Assembly (NCBI GenBank): GCA_016930955.1
Contig: JAFGFR010000271.1
Span: forward strand, 1 to 12,920
Origin: Victivallales bacterium
Lineage (GTDB): Bacteria > Verrucomicrobiota > Lentisphaeria > Victivallales > JAADHT01
Length of the DNA stretch: 12,920 nucleotides
Direction of reading: 5' to 3'
Position numbers and translations under genes: made by a program
The notes under the pieces: generated by a model
Databases searched by the model: none
The model's input: only the letters and a program-made list of their open reading frames with translations
Told to the model about the DNA's origin: nothing
Shown here: positions 1-6,064 of the stretch, piece after piece
Numbering within the stretch: the first letter of the stretch is position 1
How the letters are laid out: every line of letters begins with the position of its first letter

Positions 1-645
1 AAGGATCGGGTGCGGGCACTCGAAAACGACCCAGAGGAAATCAAGAGAACCATCGCCATCCTCAAGGAGCAGATACTCTTCATGTCCGCCGAGGCATCAT
101 TCTATGCCGGGGACTACGATGCCGCAGTGGGATCCCTCACGTCCCTGCTTAAAAACGAGAACACCCCCTACTTCTGGGATGGCTATTTTCTCCGCTCCTC
201 AGCACTCGTGGCCGCGGGGAAACCACAGGAGGCCTTGTCTGACTACGGGCAGATATCAATGGCCTATCTGGGGCTGAAAGACCCCAAGGAATCGATCTAC
301 TACAAAGTGCAATGCAAGACCGGGGATGCCTATGTGGCCATGAAAGAGTACGGCAGGGCGGCGGCAGCCTACGGGAATGCGGCCATAGCTCTTCTGAACC
401 CTCAGATGAAACCCGCCGGCGAGAAGCCCCAGACAGACCCTGCGGAGATAAAGGAGCAGCGAAGGTGGCTCGAGTACGCAGTGTTCATGGCTGCAGTTTG
501 CCAGAATGAGCTCGGCAGGGATGCTGACACAAAGACCATGCTCGACCTCTACAGGAAGGAGTTCCCCGAGGGCAGCAATATGTCGAGGTTGAACAACTTG
601 CCCAAGCCGGAGGAGGCTGTGGAAAATTCTTTGAACATGTTCTAG
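1..645 (+). CDS. TPR-like repeat protein, 5' end outside window
   Basis: The frame is open from the first base, and the codons before the GTG at 10 read K-D-R without a stop, so the gene very probably begins upstream and only about 214 C-terminal residues are seen. The protein is built of paired amphipathic helices with TPR-like spacing: segments such as AEASFYAGDYDAAVGSLTSL, SALVAAGKPQEALSDYGQIS and GDAYVAMKEYGRAAAAYGNA carry the small/large residue pattern of tetratricopeptide repeats. No catalytic motif is visible. It lies 57 bases ahead of a second TPR-like gene and upstream of a TolQ/ExbD set, which suggests a scaffold or adaptor in the same envelope machine. Any signal peptide would be outside the window. 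The TPR-like nature is well supported; the role is inferred from position only. Confidence 0.8.
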   Translation, partial: KDRVRALENDPEEIKRTIAILKEQILFMSAEASFYAGDYDAAVGSLTSLLKNENTPYFWDGYFLRSSALVAAGKPQEALSDYGQISMAYLGLKDPKESIYYKVQCKTGDAYVAMKEYGRAAAAYGNAAIALLNPQMKPAGEKPQTDPAEIKEQRRWLEYAVFMAAVCQNELGRDADTKTMLDLYRKEFPEGSNMSRLNNLPKPEEAVENSLNMF

Positions 646-702
646 TTGAGCGTATTGTATGCGAACAACATTGTTATCATCAAATAATCATAGGAGAATG
701 AA

Positions 703-1482
703 ATGAAGACAAAAGTGAAGGGACTATCTTCCGTGATCATCCTGCTCGCTGGCGTTTGTCTGCACGCGCAGCAGAAGCCTTTTATCCAGACTGCTCAGCA
801 GAGGATCGTGGCCGATAAAATCACAGCCAACCAGCGCGGCGAGCTGACCTATACCTCGGCCGGGTTCTCGCAAAGGATCGCCCCTGACGGGTATGTCTAT
901 GCAAGGGTTTCAAAACCCGACCAGATCGCCACAGGACTCTCTCAGATCAGATCAAAGAACTATGCAAATGCCGTCGATACCTTCAATAAAATATACAACG
1001 AATACCGCTTCCTGGGCTGGGATGTCGAGGCTGTTTTCTTCTCCGCCTATGCTTTGGAGAAGCTCGGCAAAAACAAAGAGGCCATTGACAAGCTGAACCT
1101 TATATCCGCCCCCCCAAAAGACCCCGAGAAGTTTCCAAGGTATCAGGAGGTCAGAAAACTTCTGGCTGAAATCTACATCGCCGAGGGAAAGCTCAATGAA
1201 GCCCAGCAAGTTCTCAAGGAGCTCTCTTCTGCCAAGAACGATTCTATAGCAGCCTTCTCGAACAACAAGCAGGGAGACATTCTGCTCCTACAGAAAAAAC
1301 GCAGGGATGCTCTGCTTATGTACCTCAGGACAGCCCTTCTGTTTGACAAGTCAAACACCCGCGAGCGTCCGGAGGCACTCGGGAAAATCGTGAAGATTTT
1401 GAAGGAGGACAAGAACAACAGATATTTGGATTTCGAGAAAATGTTCACCGCAGATTACCCGGGAGCAAAACTTCCGGAATAA
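703..1482 (+). CDS. exported TPR-like repeat protein
   Basis: This is a 259-residue protein. The ATG at 703 is well placed behind AGGAG (691-695). Residues 1-22 form a signal peptide: lysines, a hydrophobic core (SVIILLAGVCL), then a likely cleavage after LHA. The cysteine in the core does not make a lipobox because valine precedes it, so a soluble periplasmic product is expected. The mature part has TPR-like helix pairs, e.g. GLSQIRSKNYANAVDTFNKI (about 78-97), AYALEKLGKNKEAIDKLNLI and LAEIYIAEGKLNEAQQVLKE. No enzymatic motif is seen. It sits directly ahead of a TolQ/ExbB gene, so a periplasmic partner of that motor is the natural inference, by analogy with CpoB/YbgF, the TPR protein of the Tol-Pal system. 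A run of seven C (1109-1115) lies inside the gene. Confidence 0.85.
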   Translation: MKTKVKGLSSVIILLAGVCLHAQQKPFIQTAQQRIVADKITANQRGELTYTSAGFSQRIAPDGYVYARVSKPDQIATGLSQIRSKNYANAVDTFNKIYNEYRFLGWDVEAVFFSAYALEKLGKNKEAIDKLNLISAPPKDPEKFPRYQEVRKLLAEIYIAEGKLNEAQQVLKELSSAKNDSIAAFSNNKQGDILLLQKKRRDALLMYLRTALLFDKSNTRERPEALGKIVKILKEDKNNRYLDFEKMFTADYPGAKLPE

Positions 1483-1486
1483 CCGC

Positions 1487-1514
1487 TTGCATTTTCTCTG
1501 GCATGTGTTATCTT
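1487..1514 (+). promoter_or_regulatory. putative promoter of the first TolQ/ExbD module
   Basis: TTGCAT (1487-1492) is separated by 16 bases from TATCTT (1509-1514), and TG stands one base ahead of the -10, as in an extended -10 element. It lies in the 99-base gap before the TolQ gene. Support comes from the almost identical arrangement ahead of the second TolQ gene (8714-8741), where GCTTGCATTT is repeated exactly. The match to the sigma-70 consensus is only partial. Confidence 0.45.
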
Positions 1515-1581
1515 TCGCCTCATACGGTTTTTTTTGAGTCTAAATGTAAATATTAACCATCAGAAAAAGAGGAAGGGTTTT

Positions 1582-2394
1582 ATGAGAGGGATTTTAAGGT
1601 TGTCGGCAATTTTGGCTGTGGGTTTCTCTGTGGCGTTTGTAGTTCTCGCATTGCCGGAGTCAGCAATGGCGCAGGGAGTCGAGGCGGTTGACGGGGGCGG
1701 GGAGGCACCGTCACAGACGCGCAGCGACACTTCCTTCTTCCAGATCATCGCCAACAGCGGTGTCATCGGCATACTTATCTGGATCATGATCTTCGCCACG
1801 TCGGCAGCAACTCTAGGTTTGATCATTGATGCCTTCCTGACAATCAAGTCAGTTAAGATCATGCCCCCTGAACTTGTAAACCAAGTCAGGTCGGCTCTCG
1901 ACCAAGGCGACCTCGGAGGCGCACTCGACGCATGCTCGGCCACTCCCGGGCCGCTGGCCAATATCCTTTCCGCCGGATTCAACAATGTATCTGAAGGCTA
2001 CGACGTTGTCATGGATTCAGTCTCGACAGCAGCCGATATCGAGAGCGAGAAGTTGATGCAGCGGGTCAACTTCCTTAACCTCTGCGGCGCCATAGCACCG
2101 ATGCTCGGGCTGATGGGAACTGTCACAGGCATGGTGGATGCCTTCGCCGGACTGGCCTCCGCCCAAGGCGCTGAGAAGGCAACCATGCTTGCACTTGCCA
2201 TCTCGCAAGCCCTGTACACCACAGCATTCGGTCTGCTGATATCCGTCCCGGCAATACTAGCCTTCACGTTCGTCAGAAACCATGCAAGCAGGCTTATCCT
2301 CGACATGGAGAGCCTGACCTACGACTTGATCAAGGTTCTACGCGGCGCGGAAGTCGTGGACGACCAGGCCGGCGGCGAATACTATGAGCAATAA
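1582..2394 (+). CDS. MotA/TolQ/ExbB-family proton channel subunit with signal peptide
   Basis: The frame extends up to a TTG at 1534, but the ATG at 1582 is chosen because it follows AGAGGAAGG at ideal spacing and immediately begins a signal-peptide-like segment (residues 1-31, ending SAMAQ). The product is 270 residues. After a Gly/Glu-rich stretch (32-50), three membrane segments follow: about 60-88, 166-190 and 211-232. The second contains the family signature APMLGLMGTVTGM (172-184), and the third has the threonine pair typical of ExbB/TolQ channels (ALYTTAFGLL). A cytoplasmic loop (about 91-165) separates segments 1 and 2. The family forms pentamers around ExbD/TolR helices and converts ion flow into motion in the periplasm. 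Two ExbD genes follow at short spacing, so this is the channel part of one motor. Which of TolQ, ExbB or AglR it resembles most cannot be said from the sequence alone. Confidence 0.93.
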   Translation: MRGILRLSAILAVGFSVAFVVLALPESAMAQGVEAVDGGGEAPSQTRSDTSFFQIIANSGVIGILIWIMIFATSAATLGLIIDAFLTIKSVKIMPPELVNQVRSALDQGDLGGALDACSATPGPLANILSAGFNNVSEGYDVVMDSVSTAADIESEKLMQRVNFLNLCGAIAPMLGLMGTVTGMVDAFAGLASAQGAEKATMLALAISQALYTTAFGLLISVPAILAFTFVRNHASRLILDMESLTYDLIKVLRGAEVVDDQAGGEYYEQ

Positions 2395-2441
2395 ATCCAC
2401 GGGTAAATAATATGGGACAAGCGGCTTAAGGATCCCCAATC

Positions 2442-2861
2442 ATGGCTAAAAAAAGAGAACAGCAGGAAGCTGAAATACCGATATCATCCATGATCGACAT
2501 CGTGTTTCTGCTCATCATCTTTTTCGTCGTAACGGCATCTCTGGACAAGGAGGTCGAGGACGAGATGATCAGACTGGCCAACTCCCCTCACGGCAAGCCG
2601 CTCACCAAGAAAGACCCCCGTGGCGTGACCATCAACATCCGTGAGAACGGCAAGATCAACGTTTCCGGCAGGCTTGTCGACATGGGGACCCTCTCGGCAA
2701 TCCTTACCAACCAGGCTGCAAAATACGGCAATGACATTCCGATCGTCATCCGTGGTGACCGCAACGTCCAGCACGGATACATCAAAAAAGTCATGGATGC
2801 GGTGACCAACACCAAGCTCTACCGCGTCAAGTTCCAGGCAGAGAAACTGGAAAGAAAATAG
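2442..2861 (+). CDS. ExbD/TolR-family biopolymer transport protein (first copy)
   Basis: This 139-residue protein has the classic ExbD layout: a short charged cytoplasmic N-terminus, one membrane helix (about 12-33), then a periplasmic domain. The helix carries the essential aspartate of the family, here D19 in SSMIDIVFLLIIFF. The periplasmic part ends in a fold-typical stretch, IPIVIRGDRNVQHGYIKKVMDAV, matching the ExbD/TolR C-terminal domain. The ATG at 2442 has AAGGA (2428-2432) upstream. It follows the TolQ/ExbB gene after 47 bases and precedes a second ExbD gene after 28 bases, so the three are surely co-transcribed. It is expected to sit in the pore of the TolQ pentamer and to bind protons through D19. 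The length is normal for the family. Confidence 0.93.
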   Translation: MAKKREQQEAEIPISSMIDIVFLLIIFFVVTASLDKEVEDEMIRLANSPHGKPLTKKDPRGVTINIRENGKINVSGRLVDMGTLSAILTNQAAKYGNDIPIVIRGDRNVQHGYIKKVMDAVTNTKLYRVKFQAEKLERK

Positions 2862-2889
2862 AAAACAACCCCTAGTCGGAATCCATAAC

Positions 2890-3393
2890 ATGGCAAAAAA
2901 ACAAAGAAAACGAATGAAGTTGGATGATGCGGACGTGCCTCTCTCAGCTATGATTGACTGTGTCTTCCTTTTGCTGATATACTTCATCGTCACGCAAAAG
3001 CCGATCATTGACGAGACGCTTTTGAGCTGCGACCTGCCTACTCCAGGGGGCAAACCACCGGACAAGCCCCCCCAGATGCTCACGGTCGAGGTAGTCAGGA
3101 TGTTCCCGAACCCGAACAACGACCCGACAATCAAGGCGAAGGAGCTGAACACCTATTACCTGAACAAGCGCACGTGGAGCCTCAGGGATCCCTCCGCTGT
3201 AAACGATCTCAGGCGGCAGCTCATCACAATCGCGGAAAACGACCCGGATCAAACCATAATCATAAACTGCGGGCCGAACGCACAGCACCAGAAGCTTATA
3301 CAAATCCTTGATGTCTGCGCCGAGGCAGGGCTGACCAAACTCAACGTCGTCAACGACGAGAGCATCAAGTTCCTTCCCTCGGATAGCCCCTGA
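2890..3393 (+). CDS. ExbD/TolR-family protein (second copy, enlarged periplasmic domain)
   Basis: This is a 167-residue ExbD/TolR relative. The cytoplasmic tail is strongly basic (MAKKQRKRMK), the membrane helix is about 17-36, and the pore aspartate is D23 in SAMIDCVFLLLIYFIV. The C-terminal domain keeps the family pattern (QTIIINCGPNAQHQKLIQILDVCAEAGL). Compared with the first copy, the region between the helix and this domain is about 25 residues longer and rich in Pro and Asn (MFPNPNNDPTIKAKELNTYYLNKRTW). It differs clearly in sequence from the preceding ExbD, so this is not a recent tandem duplication. One TolQ with two distinct TolR-like proteins recalls the AglR-AglQ-AglS motor of Myxococcus. 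The two could form a heterodimer in one channel. No strong Shine-Dalgarno site is seen, so translation may be coupled to the gene before. Confidence 0.9.
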   Translation: MAKKQRKRMKLDDADVPLSAMIDCVFLLLIYFIVTQKPIIDETLLSCDLPTPGGKPPDKPPQMLTVEVVRMFPNPNNDPTIKAKELNTYYLNKRTWSLRDPSAVNDLRRQLITIAENDPDQTIIINCGPNAQHQKLIQILDVCAEAGLTKLNVVNDESIKFLPSDSP

Positions 3394-3512
3394 TACGTTT
3401 TCGTCTGCTTCCATCAGATCCAAAGTTTCTAAATAAGTGACAGTTGTGCACTCAGTTGGGTTGTTTTGAAGTTGGCTCGGATATATTTGAAATTGGTTCT
3501 GGAGGAAAAAGC

Positions 3513-4433
3513 ATGGAAGATAGTTCAGCCGACCGCTTTCATAATTATGTGGCCGAGGGCAACGTTATATGCGGGATAACCTCCAAGCAGAGCGAGTCAG
3601 CAATAGACGAGCTACTTAGGCTCCTGGCCAAGAACACTACCTGTCTGGACTCCAAATCGGCCAAGGACGCACTGCTCGAAAGGGAGAAGGTCATGCCTAC
3701 CATGGTCTCTCCGGGGCTCGCAGTCCCCCATGCAAGGCTGCCTGACATCAAACAAATCATCGTTGCCTTGGGCACTTCTGAGCAAGGTATAGACTTCAAG
3801 TCAGCAATGGGTCCCGCCCACGTGGTCGCTTTGATCTTGACCCCCAAGGACGACCCTGGCATGCACCTTCAGATACTTGCGGCCCTTGCCAGAGATCTGA
3901 GTGAGCCAGGAACAATAAAACGTATCGCCTCTTTCAAGAAATCCGCCGAGCTCCTCCGTTTCCTTTCTGGCTATGAATCCGAACTTCCGGATTTCGTGAG
4001 CGCCAAGAACATACTAAACCCCAAACCAGTAATGCTCAGGGAGGCCGACACTTTGGAGACAGCCATCAAGGCCTTCGCAACAAACAGGGTGTTGGACATA
4101 CCCGTGGTGGATGAGGAGATGGACGTGCTCGGGGTGCTTTCGCTCGAGGACATCCTTAGGCTCAGCCTCCCGGAACACCTGCTGTGGCTCGAGGACCTCT
4201 CGCCAATCCTGCATTTCCAGCCATTTGCCGACATGCTGAGAAACGACAGGGATACCAAAGTCGCAGACTGCATGCGGGAGGACTTCATCAAGGTCGAGGA
4301 GGATGTCCCGGCCGTACAGCTAGCCAAACTGTTCCTCATAAATAATGCAAGAAGAATAATTGTCACAAGAAACGGCAAATTCGCCGGAGTGGTGGATATA
4401 CAGGATTTCACTACCCAGCTATTCTGGGTCTGA
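3513..4433 (+). CDS. PTS EIIA (fructose/nitrogen type) - CBS domain fusion
   Basis: The ATG at 3513 is preferred over the TTG at 3444 because GGAGG (3501-3505) stands seven bases ahead of it. The protein is 306 residues. Residues about 15-160 form a PTS EIIA domain of the fructose/Ntr type, with the phosphorylatable histidine H73 in SPGLAVPHARL. The C-terminal half (about 178-306) looks like a CBS pair: MLREADTLETAIKAFATNRVLDIPVVDEEMDVLGVLSLEDIL, and CMREDFIKVEEDVPAVQLAKLFLINNARRIIVTRNGKFAGVVDIQDF. CBS pairs commonly bind adenosyl ligands such as AMP, ATP or S-adenosylmethionine. No sugar permease, EI or HPr is nearby, so a regulatory role, sensing phosphotransfer and nucleotide state together, is more likely than sugar uptake. 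The protein has no membrane helix and should be cytoplasmic. The target is unknown. A 119-base gap separates it from the ExbD genes, and lpdA follows after 13 bases. Confidence 0.88.
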   Translation: MEDSSADRFHNYVAEGNVICGITSKQSESAIDELLRLLAKNTTCLDSKSAKDALLEREKVMPTMVSPGLAVPHARLPDIKQIIVALGTSEQGIDFKSAMGPAHVVALILTPKDDPGMHLQILAALARDLSEPGTIKRIASFKKSAELLRFLSGYESELPDFVSAKNILNPKPVMLREADTLETAIKAFATNRVLDIPVVDEEMDVLGVLSLEDILRLSLPEHLLWLEDLSPILHFQPFADMLRNDRDTKVADCMREDFIKVEEDVPAVQLAKLFLINNARRIIVTRNGKFAGVVDIQDFTTQLFWV

Positions 4434-4446
4434 CATGGAGTGAGGG

Positions 4447-5838
4447 ATGAAAGCGCAGTACGATGTTTGTGTTATAGGTGCCGGTCCAGGCGGCTATGTG
4501 GCGGCTTTAATAGCTGCCGGGCGTGGAAGTAAAACATTGCTGGTGGAGAAGGGGTTCCTCGGCGGGACATGCCTCAACTGGGGTTGCATACCCACCAAGA
4601 CGCTTATTGCCAGCGCCGACCTGTTAAGGAAAGTGAGGTGCGCCTCGGAATTTGGTATAAAGCTTTCCGGAGCCAGTCCCAGTATGGATTGGCAAAAAGT
4701 TCAGGAACGCAAGGACGACGTGGTGACCAAGCTTCGCGGTGGAATAGACTCTTTGCTCAAGGGTGCCGGGGTAGATGTTATAGAAGGTCAGGCATCCTTT
4801 GCCGACAGAAAAACAATTGCCGTCTCCGGCTCTAAAGGCAGAATATCCGCTGTCAATTTCATCATAGCCTCAGGTTCGGAGCCGGCGATTCCGTCCTTCA
4901 TCCCACAGTCCAAAAGGATCCTCGACTCAACCTCGATCCTTTCGATTGACCACATACCAAAAAGTCTGTTGGTCCTCGGGGGTGGTGTCATAGGCTGCGA
5001 GTTCGCTTCGCTTTTCTCGACCCTAGGGACCGAGGTGACAATTGTCGAGATGCTTCCAGATATACTCTTTGGGCAGGAAAAGGATGTCTCGCGTCTGCTC
5101 GCGGCAGAGCTGAAAAAGATGGGTGTATCCATTGGTGTCGGCGCGCCGTTGTCGAATATCAAGGCCGATGCAAAGTCCGTTTCCGGATACGCCGCAGGGA
5201 AGAGGATATCCGCCGAGTACATGCTTGTGGCGACAGGCCGTTCCCCTGTCGTGTCGGGACTTAACCTGGCAAACGCGCAGGTGAAAACCGACAAAGAAGG
5301 ACATATCCCGGTTGATGCGCGCTGCAGAACGAATGTGCCGGGGATTTATGCGGTCGGGGATGTCACCGGAAGGATACTGCTTGCGCATCTGGCAAGTGCG
5401 ATGGGGATGGCTGCGGCGGAAAATGCCTCGGGCGGAAACAGCACCTTCAGAGACAATCTGGTTCCGGGATGTATTTTCACACATCCCGAGATAGGTTCTG
5501 TAGGCCTTACAAGTGAAAGCTGCAGGAGCAGGAACATCCCCGTCAAAACCGCCAAGTTCCATTTCGCCGCCCTTGGCAAAGCCATGGCTTTGGGCGAGAC
5601 CTCGGGCTTCTGCAAGTTGATTGCAGACGAGAACTCAGACCAGGTTCTGGGCGCGCACATAATCGGGCCGAACGCTACCGACTTGGTCGCCGAGGTTGCC
5701 ACCGCAATGAATTTGGAAGTCACCGCCAAAGAGCTGGCCAGAGCAATCCATGCACATCCCACTCTTTCGGAAGTCACCATGGAGGCTGCTCACAGCCTCC
5801 ACGGAGAATGCGTACACGCTCCTCCCAGACGAAAATAG
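4447..5838 (+). CDS. lpdA: dihydrolipoamide dehydrogenase (E3)
   Basis: This 463-residue flavoprotein disulfide reductase oxidises dihydrolipoyl groups on E2 or GcvH proteins with NAD+. The FAD site is GAGPGG (11-16). The redox disulfide is C42/C47 in GGTCLNWGCIPTK. The NAD-binding motif is GGGVIGCEFASLFSTLG (178-194). A second FAD contact is YAVGDVTGRILLAHLA (301-316). The catalytic His-Glu pair is H437/E442 in HAHPTLSE. All the expected residues are intact and the length is standard. The HPTLSE motif and the Cys-x4-Cys spacing favour lipoamide dehydrogenase over glutathione or mercuric reductase. The ATG follows GGAG at six bases and the gene is 13 bases after the EIIA-CBS gene, so they are probably one transcript. 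No E1, E2 or glycine-cleavage gene is in the window, so the complex it serves is not shown. Confidence 0.95.
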   Translation: MKAQYDVCVIGAGPGGYVAALIAAGRGSKTLLVEKGFLGGTCLNWGCIPTKTLIASADLLRKVRCASEFGIKLSGASPSMDWQKVQERKDDVVTKLRGGIDSLLKGAGVDVIEGQASFADRKTIAVSGSKGRISAVNFIIASGSEPAIPSFIPQSKRILDSTSILSIDHIPKSLLVLGGGVIGCEFASLFSTLGTEVTIVEMLPDILFGQEKDVSRLLAAELKKMGVSIGVGAPLSNIKADAKSVSGYAAGKRISAEYMLVATGRSPVVSGLNLANAQVKTDKEGHIPVDARCRTNVPGIYAVGDVTGRILLAHLASAMGMAAAENASGGNSTFRDNLVPGCIFTHPEIGSVGLTSESCRSRNIPVKTAKFHFAALGKAMALGETSGFCKLIADENSDQVLGAHIIGPNATDLVAEVATAMNLEVTAKELARAIHAHPTLSEVTMEAAHSLHGECVHAPPRRK

Positions 5839-5869
5839 CCATCAAACTGCTTAATTGGAGAGGCTGAAG

Positions 5870-6058
5870 GTGAAGAGAAGGACTTTTACGGGTGTGATAA
5901 TACAAAGCGGGCTGCTGCTTCTTGTGGGGAATCTTCCTAAGCTTTCGTGCTGGCTGTCATTGGATTCCAAGCGCGGCGATGAGAAACGCCTGAAGTATCC
6001 AGGAAAAGTCCTCCCGCTCGGAAATATCGGCCCGTCACCAAAAAAACTCCTGGGATAG
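5870..6058 (+). CDS. small hypothetical protein with N-terminal hydrophobic segment
   Basis: I do not recognise this gene. A GTG at 5870 follows GGAGAGG (5857-5863) at six bases, and the frame gives 62 residues ending at TAG 6056-6058. It begins MKRRTF, then has a hydrophobic stretch (about 8-27, GVIIQSGLLLLVGNLPKLSC) followed by a basic, polar tail containing YPGKVLPL. This is the shape of an exported or membrane-anchored small protein; the two arginines loosely recall a Tat signal, but the full consensus is not met. It lies between lpdA (31 bases) and the Memo-AMMECR1 gene, and no better gene fills this gap on either strand. A companion role to the lipoprotein downstream is possible but rests only on position. 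A longer form starting at TTG 5855 is less likely because it would bury the ribosome site. Confidence 0.55.
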   Translation: MKRRTFTGVIIQSGLLLLVGNLPKLSCWLSLDSKRGDEKRLKYPGKVLPLGNIGPSPKKLLG

Positions 6059-6064
6059 CATGCC

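Noticed and set aside
1109..1118. C7A4 tract inside the second TPR gene as a phase-variation or frameshift site
   Set aside because: The frame is intact through it and continues with good TPR-like sequence; a single seven-base run is weak evidence.
2484..3152. Minus-strand reading frame of 222 codons across the two ExbD genes
   Set aside because: It lies opposite two well-supported ExbD genes and crosses their intergenic gap; its translation has no recognisable domain.
3474..3495. TTGGCTCGG as a sigma-54 (-24/-12) promoter
   Set aside because: No GC element stands at the required spacing downstream.
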